This document shows positions 12,047 through 22,205 of a DNA stretch of 64,000 nucleotides, in pieces (the first letter of the stretch is position 1; each line of letters opens with the position of its first letter). The stretch spans positions 19,935,105 to 19,999,104 of the forward strand of contig NC_059081.1 in NCBI RefSeq assembly GCF_020497125.1, given 5' to 3'. Below the pieces are notes generated by a model. The model had not been told where the DNA came from. It saw only the letters and a program-made list of their open reading frames with translations, and ran no database searches. This DNA is from Mauremys mutica. Taxonomy: Eukaryota; Chordata; Testudines; Geoemydidae. Position numbers and translations under genes: made by a program.

Positions 12047-12959
12047 ACTGCTGTGAAACAAATTCATATCTGGGATAGCTGCTGAAGTCAATAGATGTAT
12101 TCCAAGAATGAATCTGACCCCTTTTCTTTTTCAAGAATTAAGAAAAGAATTTGGGCTTGCCTATGATATATCCTGGATTGAAGTAGCAATAAAGTACATT
12201 AACAGATAATATCCTCTCTTTGTTGATTCACTGGGGTAAAATGCTAATAACCTGTTTTATTAAATAGATTCTCTTTTGATCAATTTGAATTTGATTACAC
12301 GTGCATCAGCTTCCATTTATCAACAAGATAATATTTGGCAACACACAACTTTTGCTTTTCCGGGAGCTCTTTTATCAGAGCTCTTGCTAACTAGAAAAAC
12401 TCCACACTTTTACGTATCGATGCTCAAGTTTGTCATTTCAGGATGGAAAAAAAAATCTCTGCAAAATTAACAGCTCTTGTCCCAGGTTTTGGTTCATTCA
12501 TACCATCTGACAGGTTACGGCTACAGTTTCTTCTGGTAACTCTCCAGCAGTTTGGGCTTCCCAAAATATATATTCCATTTTATGTATTTTACTTTTAAAT
12601 TTGCAGGGAGTAGTAGCAAATGATACTTAGTCTTTCGTCACTGGTTGGGTGGCAGAACACAGGTAATGGAAAACAAAGATTTTTTTTATATGTTTACTGT
12701 CATTTATACACTGTCATTTTGTTACATTTAACTTTTTTGCCTTGACTAGAAGGTGAATTCTGTCCTTTTAAAATGGTGACTGTTAACATTATGAATCCGA
12801 ATTTTTTAATATCTGACTGACTCATTTCAAGGGCACTCAATATGCTCTATCCACAGAGCTCTGCCTCAGTGCGGAGATCCTTTAATTGAAACCTGAATTC
12901 AATTGAGTTGCGTTAAATTCATATAACTACATATAAACAAACTATTCTGAAAGAAAGTT
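12047..12959. other. No recognised feature
   Basis: AT-rich; no convincing coding frame, transposon end or tandem array. Confidence 0.55.
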
Positions 12960-13366
12960 GTTAAGGTTGCAAAGCCAATTGCTCAAAAGTTAGGAAATGC
13001 CAGAATTAAGGTTGCCTATGAAACTTTATTTGGGCTTGTTGTGGGATGACTGGCCCTACAAGAAAGGGAGGAGGGTCCAGTGCACCTGGACTGATCAGCC
13101 GGGCTTATCACAAGGTACCTGCAGATGCTGCTGGATGTAAGAAGGCAACAGCTTTGTTCACTACACAACCACAATTCTTTCCCAGAGCACCATCCATGCC
13201 GTGGACTGAATGAGGCAGGGTCCTGTGTTAAATACAGTATGTGATCATGTAATTAAAGACAATGTAATCATAATGCATATGCCCAAAACGGCTGAATTAA
13301 GTTTGCATAGGCAATGGCTGAATTAAGTTTGCCAAACGTTTAAGTGCTTGATTTTGCAACCTTAAC
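12960..13366. mobile_element. 407-bp element with 14-bp terminal inverted repeats
   Basis: GTTAAGGTTGCAAA (12960-12973) is the perfect inverse of TTTGCAACCTTAAC (13353-13366). The interior carries GCTGAATTAAGTTTGC twice. A diverged relative lies at 48975-49160 (AAAGTTAGAGAATGCC corresponds to AAAGTTAGGAAATGCC here). I do not recognise a superfamily and see no clear target duplication. Confidence 0.7.
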
Positions 13367-13406
13367 ACATTTCTTTTAACATAGTTTTTAAATGTAAGTT
13401 GCTAAC
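13367..13406. other. Short AT-rich spacer
   Basis: Contains TTTCTTTTAACATAG, which is also present beyond the relative at 49.1 kb, so the repeat may extend slightly past its inverted ends. Confidence 0.4.
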
Positions 13407-13574
13407 TGTGACGGGTTACCCCCCTGGGATGCCACTTGGAACTGGGGTACCACTGAGCCTGCCTGAACCATCAGCCTGGGCTCCCTTTCACACTGTCAAG
13501 TATCAGAGGTGTAGCCGTGTTAGTCTGGTTCTGTAGAAGCAGCAAAGAATCCTGTGGCACCTAAGGCCTTGTCT

Positions 13575-13720
13575 ACACTACAGGACTATTTCGAATCTAC
13601 TTAATTCGAATTTGTGGATTCGACCTTATGAAGTCGAATTTGTGTATCCATACTAAATACACTAATTCGAACGTCTGAGTCCACATTAACGGGGCCGGCG
13701 TCGACTTTCGAAGCGCTGCA
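13575..13720. promoter_or_regulatory. Harbinger left subterminal TTCGAA cluster
   Basis: Words ATTTCGAATC, AATTCGAATT, GATTCGACC, GTCGAATTT and AATTCGAACG occur within about 110 bp. The mirror-image cluster is at 18235-18420. In PIF/Harbinger elements such repeats are plausible binding sites for the Myb-like partner protein; that role is inferred. Confidence 0.5.
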
Positions 13721-13919
13721 CTGTGGGAAGCTATCCCACAGTTCCCGCAGTCCCCGCTGCCCATTGGAATGCTGGGTAGAGCCCCCAATGCCTGCTGGGG
13801 GAAAAAATGTGTCGAGGGTGGTTTTGGGTAACTGTCGTCATTGAACCGTCAATCACGCCCTCACTCCCTCCCTCCCTGAAAGCGCCTGCGGGCAATCTGT
13901 TCGTGCACTTTTCTGGTCA

Positions 13920-14331
13920 GTGACAGCGTGGACGCCACAGCACTGCAAGCATGGAGCCCGCTGCGATCCTCGCCGTTTTCTCCTCCTCGCACTTTATCGT
14001 CCACCTCTTCCACATTCAGCTGCTGAGAAATTGGGCTACTTTTCAATGGTTCTGCAAGCACTGGGGGACCATAGGGGACGTTTTACCAACATGAACGTCG
14101 TATGGCCGGGCAAGGTTCCTGATGCGTGTGTTCTCAGGAACTGTGGGCTGCTCAGACGCCTGCTGGAAGGTAGTTTCTTCCCGTACCACGAAATAACTGT
14201 TGTGGATGTGCATTTGCCTATAGTGATCCTCGGTGACCCAGCCTGCCCGCTAATGCACTTGCTCATGAAGCCCTATACAGGCGCCTGGTACAGCGACAAG
14301 GAACTCTTTAAATACCAGCGAGCAGCGTGAC
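13920..14331 (+). pseudogene. Harbinger DDE transposase fragment (HARBI1-like)
   Basis: An open frame of 136 codons. The first 40 or so residues do not look family-like. From about residue 45 it resembles the DDE_Tnp_4 nuclease: GRFTNMNVVWPGKV, then LRNCGLLRRLLEGSFFP, IVILGDPACPL with the second catalytic Asp, and LMKPYTG. The third acidic residue and the rest of the C-terminus are missing: the frame ends at QRAA-stop, and typical 3' untranslated sequence with AAATAAAA (14461-14468) follows, so an internal deletion removed the catalytic end. The protein would cut and join the element ends in the nucleus. This copy cannot do so. The start codon is uncertain; the ATG used may lie in rearranged sequence. 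Confidence 0.85.
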
Positions 14332-14460
14332 CTGTGACTGTTCAGTTTCTTTACAGAGAAGCTGAACCTGCCCCTGTTTCTTTACCCAGTTACTGTTGAC
14401 TCTCCTCTTCGGTTAAATACCCCGTTCTCCCCGTTTCCTCCACTTCCAAGACACGTGTAA

Positions 14461-14468
14461 AAATAAAA
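14461..14468 (+). terminator. Poly(A) signal of transposase gene
   Basis: AAATAAAA lies 130 bp after the transposase stop. A minus-strand AATAAA (TTTATT at about 15033-15038) lies downstream of the convergent Myb-like gene, so the two genes end toward each other. Confidence 0.5.
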
Positions 14469-15172
14469 TACATGTCACACTGTTACTGAGGAGAGGTTTC
14501 TTTATTCATGACTTTTCGTTAAAGGGTCGAAACTGGAACGCAGACTGCGGTGGGTAGGGTGTGCGCTGATGTAAAGACCGCCTCTAAACTCAAGGAATGA
14601 CAGGCTCCTGCTCATACAGCGGTCCGCATTGCCGGACTGCTTGTTTCAACGGAGCCTGCCATCCCTCCTTTTTGGGATTCTGTGTGCGGGGGGCTATGTG
14701 GCCTTGTGGCGGAGGAGGACGGATACAGATTCCTCTGCTGCGTGACTCAGCGGTCCACGACAAGGACCGCTGTATAAGATCTGTACCTGCCCTCCCCCGC
14801 TAAAAAGTCACATCCCCACCGCCCACACAGAACCTGGAAACCACCTCCCATACCGACCACGGTGCCTGCTGACTGCACTGTGTGTGTTACCCGCTGCTGA
14901 TCCGGCCCCCGTGTCTGTACCCTGCGAAAGGTGCCTGTCCTATGCAATTAGCAACGCACTTCCCCACGCACCCCATTCAAACACAGTCTTCAGTGAAGAA
15001 ACATGACGGAAACAGTACTTAACAGCAAAGTATTTTTATTACTTAAGTACACAGTTATGGGATGGGACTGGGATTGGGACTTGTTTGAGTCCGGAAGGGA
15101 AGGACTTATGCAAATGTAGGGTAGGAGAGCTTTTGGTTACTTGAGCACTCTGCTGGGGTGCAGTGACAGTAT
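14469..15172. other. Harbinger intergenic region between convergent genes
   Basis: Holds the minus-strand poly(A) signal near 15035 and a short inverted repeat near 14750-14775 (GCGGTCCACGACAAGGACCGC). No supported coding frame. Confidence 0.5.
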
Positions 15173-15573
15173 TCACGGCCCAGGGCGGGCATCCTCCTGG
15201 TTATTTGAGGTGAGGGGGGAATGTGACTTTGTGGCGGGGGAGGGCAGTTGCAGAGATACTGCCGGGGGCTCTGTCCTGCAGCGGTCCTGCAGAACATACA
15301 CAAGTCGCCGGAGCGTGTCCGTTTGCTCCCTCAGTAGTACAAGCATTGCTTGAGTCGCCTGCTTGTGTTCCTCACGCCACCTCTCCTCCCATTCGCTGTG
15401 TGAGCGCTGGTACAGAGAGACTTTCTCCCTCCACTGCCTCTGCTGGTCCGCCTCGGCTAGGTAGCAGCCCACACATTCATCGAAAATCGTGTCCCTTGTC
15501 TTTTTCTTTCGCCGCCTAATCTTCGCCAGCCTCTGCGAGGTGGATGCTGTGGCAGGTCTGGAGACAGTGGAAG

Positions 15574-17521
15574 CTGTGAGATGGGAAACAGTTAGTTAAT
15601 TCCTTGCAATGATACTTTTTTGCGAACAATTAACTGAGTCTAGGCTGTCTCTGTGAATTTTTTGTTGAGACCCCTGTGCCTGCTGTTGCACAAATCATTT
15701 GCGCGGTGGATTCTGGGTACATGTCGCCAGTCATTCCTTCCTCCGGGAAAGCAATGGCAGACAATCATTTCGAGCACGTTTTCCATGAAATGCCCTGGCA
15801 CACGCCATAGCGTGGCAACAATGGACCCTATTTTGCCTTTTGTATATGTCACCGTATGTGTACTGGATGCCGCTGACAGAGGCGGACCAGCAGCGCTACA
15901 CAGCAGCATGCTTATGCTTTTGCATGACAGCAGCGATGGTTACCAGGCATACTGCACCGTCTACCATACCATGAACTGGTAAGAAGACGGTAATAAGATG
16001 GTCATGGTTACCTGTCCTTTTGCACTGCGCCATTTGGTGCTGTCATAAGTGCCCCTGGTCGATCAGCCAGGGGCGCAAAAGCAAAATTTGGGAATGACTC
16101 CCCGAGTCAATCCCTCCTTTTTGGGTATCTAAAAATAGAATCAGTCCTGCCTAGATTATGGGCAAGTGTACTAGAGAACCACTGTATCATACAACCAGAG
16201 ACCACAGCTGCTCTCTGTCCAATCCTGCATAAATTTTGAGCTGAACGCTATTCACAGGGTGTGCTCCTGAAACAACCCCAGCTGTTCATTCCGTTCTTCC
16301 CCCAGCCTTCCTGGGTTCCAATACCATTGTCCCCCCACTTGTGTGATGAAGTAATATAGAATGCATGAATAAGACACAGGTAGTCGTTTGTGAGAAATGA
16401 GTGGAAGGAAGCCTCCAGCTGCAATGATAGTCCAGAGATGACATTAAGGGGTGTGGAGGAGGGAGCCACTCATCCCTCTGCTAGTCCAGGGGCAATTGAA
16501 TCTTTTCTTTACAATGAAGGGTGGGGGCTGATGGAGCTCAGCCCCCTGTTGCAATGATGAGGACGGTTACCAGCCATACTGCACCATCTACCATGAAAAA
16601 TTAGCAACAGGCGGCCTTGACCGACCTGTTCCAAGCAAGTTGGTACGGTCGTTATGGTTACCAGTCCTTTTGCACTGCCCCATGTGCCAATAGGCTGATG
16701 ATGAGGATGGATTTCCATCTTATTGTACCATCAGCCATCCATAGCGTGGGGGGAGCAAGGATGTTGGTGTTGAGTGCTGCACCATCGCGTCTATCTGCAG
16801 CATTCAGTACAGATACGGTGACATGTAAAAGAGTCAACAGAGGATTGTTTTCCCTTTAACTTCTGGGGGTCGGGGGGCTGCGTAAATTGCCGAGCTATGC
16901 CCCGACCCACCGCGGACACTGTGTTTGACCCTAGAAGCATTTGGAGATCAGCCAAGAATGCAAATGCTTTTCGGAGACAGCAGGAACTGTGGGATACCTT
17001 GCGTCCTCGTTCCCCCCTCCCTCCATGAGCGTCCATTTGATTCTTTGGCTTTCCGTTACGCTCGTCACGCAGCTGCGTGCTGAGTCTGTGCTATGCCGTC
17101 TGTCCGTTTATTTATTAAAAATACTTTGGACCAGGCGTAACGTAACATTTCTTCCCCTACTTAGATGCAGGAGTCTCCGAGCGAGATCACCGTGAGGACG
17201 GGCACTGAAGGAGATAGAGAGCGCATGCTGCGTGAAATCTAGCACGAACCACGGACCTATGCAGCCGTGCTCTGGGAGGCAGTGCTCCCTGAATACCGCG
17301 TGAAAGCCTCGCGCGGAAAAGTGTGCTACCACGGAGCACCCAATAAGGCAGCTCTCCCCAGGAACCTCCTGCTGATGCTTATCGATTAACGGCAGGAGAG
17401 CTTCGTGGCATTCTCCCAGGAGGATTTCTGTTCTATCACCATATATACAGAGACCTCCTTTTCACACACTTCAGATTCCTGTTATATTAAGAATAAAAGT
17501 TAACATGGTTAAAGCACTTAC
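15574..17521 (-). other. Intron of the Myb/SANT-like gene
   Basis: Bounded by a consensus donor (GTAAGT) and a pyrimidine-rich acceptor on the minus strand. About 1.95 kb. It contains two similar stretches around TACCAGGCATACTGCACC (15940) and TACCAGCCATACTGCACC (16568), an internal partial duplication, and the plus-strand frame at 17165-17503. Confidence 0.6.
17165..17503 (+). pseudogene. Unidentified Harbinger-borne reading frame
   Basis: After a good acceptor-like run (CTTCCCCTACTTAG) an ATG opens a frame of 112 codons: MQESPSEITVRTGTEG, later EAVLPEYRVKASRGKVCYH and QESFVAFSQEDFCS. It contains two in-frame stops (TAG at 17240-17242 and TAA at 17387-17389), each explained by a single substitution. 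The frame would otherwise stay open throughout, and the composition is protein-like. It lies antisense inside the intron of the Myb-like gene. I do not recognise the family. It could be a 5' exon of the transposase transcript, a third gene, or captured host sequence. Confidence 0.45.
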
Positions 17522-18234
17522 CGACAGATCCTACCCCTGATTCAGGATCCGGGTTCCTGGCCGGGGAGGGTTGGTAGGGGATCTCCGTGACGGTGATGAA
17601 TAGATCCTGGCTGTCGGGGAAACCAGCGTTGTAAGCGCTATCGCCTGCCTCGTCCTCCACAAACCCTTCCTCATCTTCCCCGTCCGTGAACATCGTCGAG
17701 GAACTGTCCGTCGACACTGTCCCATCATCAGAGTCCATGGTCACTGGTGGGGCAGTGGTGGCAGGCTCCGTAGCGTCCGTTGGCCGCTTTGATTTTTTGG
17801 TAGGCTTGTCTGGGGTCCTTGATTTTCACGCGGCGCTGCGTTGCATCCCGGCTGTATCCTCTGTCTGGATCATGGCTTTGGAGACCTTCTCGTAGGTCTT
17901 TGCATTCCGTTCGTTGGAGCGCAGCTCCGAAAGCACAGACTCCTCGCCCCACACACCGATCAGATCGAAGAGTTCCCGGTCAGTCTATGCCGGGTCCCTC
18001 TTTCTATTCAGAGATTACATGAACTCCTCTGCTGGAGAGCTCTGCATTGCTGCCGGTGCTGCGGAGCTCGCCCCGATGTGCAACCAGAACGTCAGATTCA
18101 AACCGCCCAGACAGGAAAATGAATTCAAATTTTCGCGGGTCATTTCCTCTGTGGCTGGGCAGAGAATCCAAGCTCGGGCTGCTGTCCAGAGCGTCAACAG
18201 AGTGGTGCACTGTGGGATAGCTCCCGGAGCTACT

Positions 18235-18420
18235 AAGTTCGATTTCCATCCACACCTAGCCTAATTCGAACTAGCCATGTCGAATTTAGCGTTACTCCAC
18301 CTGCCGGGGTGGAGTACCAAATTCGAACTAAAGAGCCCTCTAGTTCGAATTAAATGGCTTCCTGGTGTGGACGGTTGAGCGGTTAGTTCGAATTAACGCT
18401 GCTAAATTCGAATTAAAGTC
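18235..18420. promoter_or_regulatory. Harbinger right subterminal TTCGAA cluster
   Basis: GTTCGATTT, AATTCGAAC, GTCGAATTT, AATTCGAAC, GTTCGAATT (twice) and AATTCGAATT lie within 185 bp, mirroring the left end. Probably transposase or partner binding sites. Confidence 0.5.
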
Positions 18421-18699
18421 CTAGTGTAGACCAGGCCTTATAGACTAACAGACGTTTTGCAGCATGAGCTTTCGTGGGTGAATACCCACTTCTTCGGATG
18501 CAAGCACCCACAAAAGCTCATGCTGCAAAACGTCTGTTAGTCTATAAGGTGCCACAGGATTCTTTGCTGCTTTCACACTGTGGTGCTGTGATAAGTTGCT
18601 AAGCTCTACAAGCTTGCTCTTTCACCGGCATACACACAAATAGGGACACACCCAGCTGCAGTATTACACACACAGGTTCTTTAACCAGAATGCCTCATA

Positions 18700-19500
18700 T
18701 TAAATGAGGATATTGCTATAATAGGCATCACAGAAATTTGGTGGAATGAGGGTAATCAATGAAACACAGTAATAACAGGGTACAAAATGTATCGGCAGAA
18801 GGACAGAATAGGTTGTACTGGGATGGGGAGTGGCACTATATGTGAAAGAAAGCATAGAGTCAAATGCAGTAAAAATCTTAAATGAACCAAACCATACCAT
18901 AAAATCTCCGTGGATAGTAATTCCATGCTTTAATAATAAGGATATAGCAATGGGGATATACTACCAACCACCTGACCAGGATGACTGTGAAATGCAGAGG
19001 ATGATTATAGAGACTATAAAAATAAAAAAACTCAGTTGAAATCCCCCATTTTTATTATCTCCATATTGACTGGGTACATCTCACCTCAGGACGTGATGCA
19101 GAGATAAAGTTTCTTGACACCTTAAATAACTGCTTCTTGGAGCTGCTAGGATCTGGTTGAAGAGGTGAATATAGCTGAACCGCTTGGTAACAATGACCAT
19201 AACACAATAAAATTTAACATACCAAAGCAGCCCACCATGGTAGCATTTAATTTCAGAAAGGGGAACAACACAAAAATGAGGAAGTTAGTAAACAGAGATG
19301 AAAAGGTACAGTGCCCATAGTGAAATCCCTGCAAGCTGCATGGAAACTTTTTAAAGACACCATAATAGAGGCTCAATTTAAATGTATACACCAAATTAAA
19401 AAACATAGCAAGAAGACCAAAAAGGTGCCACCCTGGCTAAACAACAAAGTAAAAGAAACATTTAGAGGCAAAAAGACATCCTTTAAAAAGTGAAAGTTAA
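18700..19500 (+). pseudogene. CR1 AP-endonuclease remnant
   Basis: Frames across this stretch give IIGITEIWWNE (about 18713-18746), ALYVKESIES (about 18833) and MGIYYQPPDQ (about 18950), the typical core of the CR1 apurinic endonuclease that nicks target DNA. Several frameshifts and stops break it. Nearer the 3' side, KKVPPWLNNKVKETFRGKK (about 19420-19480) is the linker before the reverse transcriptase. Confidence 0.8.
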
Positions 19501-19743
19501 ATCCTATTGAGGAAAGTAAAAAGGAGCAAATGAAGTGTAAAAATATAATTAGGAAGGCCAAAAAAGAATTTGAAGAACAGCTAGCCAAAGACTCAAAAAG
19601 TAACAGCAATTTTTTTAAGTACCTCAGAAGCAGGAAGCCTGCTAAAAACCAGTGGGCCACTGGACAATTGAGATGCTAAAAGATCACTCAAGGAAGATAA
19701 GGCCATTGAGAAGAAACTAAATGAATTCTTTGCATCGGTCTTC

Positions 19744-21900
19744 ATGGCTGAGGATGTGAGGGAGATTCCCACACCTGAGCCATTCTTTTTCGGTGACAAA
19801 TCTGAGGAACTGTCCCAGATTGAGGTGTCATTAGAGGAGGTTTTGAAACAAATTGATAAACTAAATAGTGATAAGTCACCAGGACCAGATGGTATTCACC
19901 CAAGAGTTCTGAAGGAACTCAGATGTAGTTCTGCAATTTCACTAACTGTAGTCTCTAACCTATTATTTTAATCAGCTTCTATATCAGATGACTGGAGGAT
20001 AGCTAATGTGACATCAATCCTTAAAAAAGGCTCCAGAGGCGATCCTGGCCATTAAGTCCAGTAAGACTAACTTCAGTACCTGGAAAATTTGTTGAAATTA
20101 TAGTAAAGAACAGAATTATCAGACACATAGATGAACATAATTTGTTGGGAAGAGTCTACATGGTTTTTGTAAAGGGAAATCATGCCTCATCAATCTACTT
20201 GAATTCTTTGAGGGGGTCAACAAGCATGTGGACAAGGGGGATCCAGTGGACATAGTGTACTTAGATTTTCAGAAAGCTTTTGACAAAGGATCTTAAGCAA
20301 AGTAAGCTGTCATGGGATAAGAGTTAAGGTCCTTTCATGGATCAGCAACTGGTTAAAAGATAGGAAACAAAGGGTAGGAATAAATGGTCAGTTTTCAAAA
20401 TGGAGAGATGTAAATAGTGGTGTCCTGTAAGGGCCTGTCCTGGGACCAGTCCTATTCAATGTATTCATAAATGATCTGGAAAAAAGGAGTAAACAGTGAG
20501 GTGGCAAAATTTGCAGATGATACAGAACTACTCAAGATAGTTAAGTCCAAAACAGACTGCAAAGAGTTACAATGGGCTCTCACAAAACTGGTTGACTGGG
20601 CAACAAAATGGCAGATGAAATTAAATGTTGATAAATGCAAAGTGCCGGTAATGCACATTGAAAAATATAATCCCAACTATACATATAAAATGATGGGGTC
20701 TAAATTAGCTGTTACCTCTCAAGAAAGCTCTTGGAGTCATTGTAGATCAGGGGCGGGCAAACTTTTTGGCCTGAGGGCCACATCGGGTTTCCAAAATTGT
20801 ATGGAGTGCTGGTTAGTGGAGGCTGTGCCTCTCCAAACAGCCACGCGTGGCCCATCCCCATCCGACCACTCCTGCTTCTTGCTTCCTGATGGCCCCCCCG
20901 GGACTCCTACCCCATACACCCCCCCATTCCCTGTCCCCTGACTGCCCCCCGCTGCCCCATCCACCCCCCTTCCTGACTACCCCCTGGGACCCCCTGCCCC
21001 CATTCAACCCCCTGTTCCCTGCCTTCTGACCGCCCTGATGCCTATCCACACCCCCACCCCCTGACCACCAACCCGAACTCCCCTGCCCTCTATCCAACCT
21101 CCCTGCTCCCTTACCGCGCTGCCTGGAGCACCGGTGGAGCCAGCCACGCCACCAAGCAGCACAGAGCACCAGGACAGGCTCCAGCTCTAGCAGCTGCGCT
21201 GCCCCAGGAGCTCGTAGCCCCGCCGCCCAGAGCGTTGCACCAGCGGCGAAGTGAGCTGAGGCTGTGGGGGAGGGGGAACAGCAGGGGAAAGGCCAGGAGC
21301 TAGCCTGGGCCGGGGGCACAGGGGCTGTAGTTTGCCCACCTCTGTTGTAGATAGTTCTCTGAAAACATCCACTCAATGTGAAGTGGCAGTCAAAAAAGCA
21401 AACAGAATGTTGGGAATCCTTAAGAAAGGGATAGATAATAAGACAGAAAATATCATATTGCCTCTATATAAATCCATGGCACACCCACATCTTGAATACT
21501 GCGTGCAGATATGGTCTCCCCATCTCAAAAAAGATATATTGGAATTGGAAAAGATTCAGGAAAGGGCAACAAAAATGATTAGGGTATGGAATGGCTTCCG
21601 TATGAGGAGAGATTAATAAGACAGACTTTTCAGCTTGGAAAAGAGACGACATGGGGCGGGGGGAATATGATACAGGTCTATAAAATTATGACTGATGTGG
21701 AAAAAGTAAATAAGGAAGTGTTATTTATTCCTTCTCATAACAGGACTAGGGGTCACCAAATGAAATTAATAGGCAGCAGGTTTAAAACAAACAAAAGGAA
21801 GTATTTCTTCACACAATGCACAGCCTGTGGAACTCCTTGCCAGAGGATGGTATGAAGGCCAAGAGTATAACAAGGTTAAAAAAAGAACTAGATAAATTCA
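19744..21900 (+). pseudogene. CR1 reverse transcriptase remnant
   Basis: The N-terminal part reads KSPGPDGIHPRVLKEL (about 19873). A later frame gives FADDTELLKIV (about 20510), the catalytic motif C. The C-terminal part resumes after the MITE with VAVKKANRMLGILKKG (about 21380) and PHLEYCVQIWSP (about 21490). Motifs A and B are disrupted by frameshifts (about 20260-20440). In life it would copy CR1 RNA at the nicked site. Here it is dead. Confidence 0.85.
20740..21352. mobile_element. hAT MITE with perfect 8-bp target duplication
   Basis: The element is 20748-21344 (597 bp). TTGTAGAT stands on both sides (20740-20747 and 21345-21352). Ends CAGGGGCGGGCAAACT and AGTTTGCCCACCTCTG are inverted repeats with two mismatches. 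The interior is extremely C-rich on the plus strand, with long CCCC-containing stretches. Removing it and one octamer restores the CR1 frame order, so it inserted after the CR1. Confidence 0.95.
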
Positions 21901-22121
21901 TGGAGGATAGGTCCATCAACGGCTATTAGCCAGGCTGGGCAGGGATGGTGTCCCTAGCCTCTCTTTGCCAGAAGCTGAAAATGGGCAACAGTGAATAGGT
22001 CATTTGATGATTACCTGTTCTGTTCATTCCTTCTGAAGCATCTGGCATTAGCCACTGTCAGAAGACAGGATGCTGGGCTAGATGGACCATTGATCTGACC
22101 CAGAATGGTCATTCTTATGTT

Positions 22122-22205
22122 GATTCTGCAAGGTGCTGAGACCCCCCCTCAAAGCCCCGTGAAATCAATGTCAATGAAAGGCTCTCAGCACTGTGTAGGA
22201 TCAGG
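22122..22205. repeat. Short palindromic MITE relic
   Basis: GATTCTGCAAGGTGCTGAG on the left and CAGCACTGTGTAGGATCAGG on the right are imperfect inverted repeats. It abuts the CR1 tail directly. Same family as 10129-10219. Confidence 0.6.

Larger units (their letters stand above)
15173..18047 (-). pseudogene. Harbinger Myb/SANT-like DNA-binding protein gene, broken
   Basis: Two minus-strand exons: 18047-17522, with donor G|GTAAGT at 17521-17516, and 15573-15173, with acceptor CCCATCTCACAG just upstream. The first begins MQSSPAEEFM, is broken by stops, and carries Myb/SANT-like blocks in different frames: EESVLSELRSNERNAKTYEK, then RGYSRDATQRRVKIKDPRQ. An acidic linker follows (FTDGEDEEGFVEDEAGD). 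The second encodes a Lys/Arg-rich segment (RRRKKKTRD) and a coiled-coil-like tail ending near LLREQTDTLRRLV. In this superfamily the Myb-like protein helps bring the transposase to the element ends. At least two frameshifts and two stops make it non-functional. Confidence 0.8.
13565..18437. mobile_element. Harbinger (PIF/Harbinger) DNA transposon, 4.87 kb
   Basis: Ends GGCCTTGTCTACACT and AGTGTAGACCAGGCC are inverted repeats, flanked by TAA (13562-13564) and TTA (18438-18440). The empty site in the host repeat's other arm reads GGCACCTTATAGAC, fitting insertion at TTA. Both subterminal regions carry clusters of TTCGAA-type words. Inside are a plus-strand DDE transposase fragment (13920-14331), a minus-strand spliced Myb/SANT-like gene (15173-18047) and an extra plus-strand frame (17165-17503). 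All are broken, so this copy is not autonomous now. Confidence 0.92.
13496..18569. repeat. Fold-back repeat with 11-bp target duplication, split by Harbinger
   Basis: Flanked by CTTTCACACTG at 13485-13495 and 18570-18580. Left part 13496-13561 (GTAGCCGTGTTAGTCTGG onward) and right part 18438-18569. Leaving out the Harbinger, arms 13537-13561 plus 18438-18480 are inverted against 18505-18572, so one end of a known dispersed repeat is present twice, head to head. The minus-strand segment 18497-18460 has a hammerhead-like layout, described in the findings. Confidence 0.8.
13407..18690 (+). repeat. LTR-like repeat, split by nested insertions
   Basis: The left part, 13407-13495, begins TGTGACGGGTTACC. 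The right part, about 18581-18690, continues TGGTGCTGTGATAAG through GACACACCCAGCTGC. The two join cleanly once the insertion flanked by CTTTCACACTG is removed. The start and composition resemble turtle LTR families, but the 3' end is unclear and no primer site or internal gene is seen, so LTR is an inference. Confidence 0.45.
18698..22121 (+). mobile_element. CR1 LINE, 5'-truncated, split by a hAT MITE
   Basis: The 5' end falls in the endonuclease domain. The 3' end is a non-coding tail (GCTGGGCTAGATGGACC, then CATTCTTATGTT). Without the 597-bp MITE and its target duplication about 2.8 kb of CR1 remains. Related tails occur at 33690-33842 (plus) and 52026-52160 (minus). The 3' untranslated region differs from that of the CR1 at 28.4 kb, so at least two CR1 subfamilies are present. 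Confidence 0.9.

Noticed and set aside
13381..13400. CRISPR or prokaryotic signals anywhere in the window
   Set aside because: No regularly spaced direct repeats or operon structure; every mobile element is of eukaryotic type.
20813..21376. Minus-strand 187-codon frame
   Set aside because: It lies almost wholly in the C-rich hAT MITE; openness follows from base composition.
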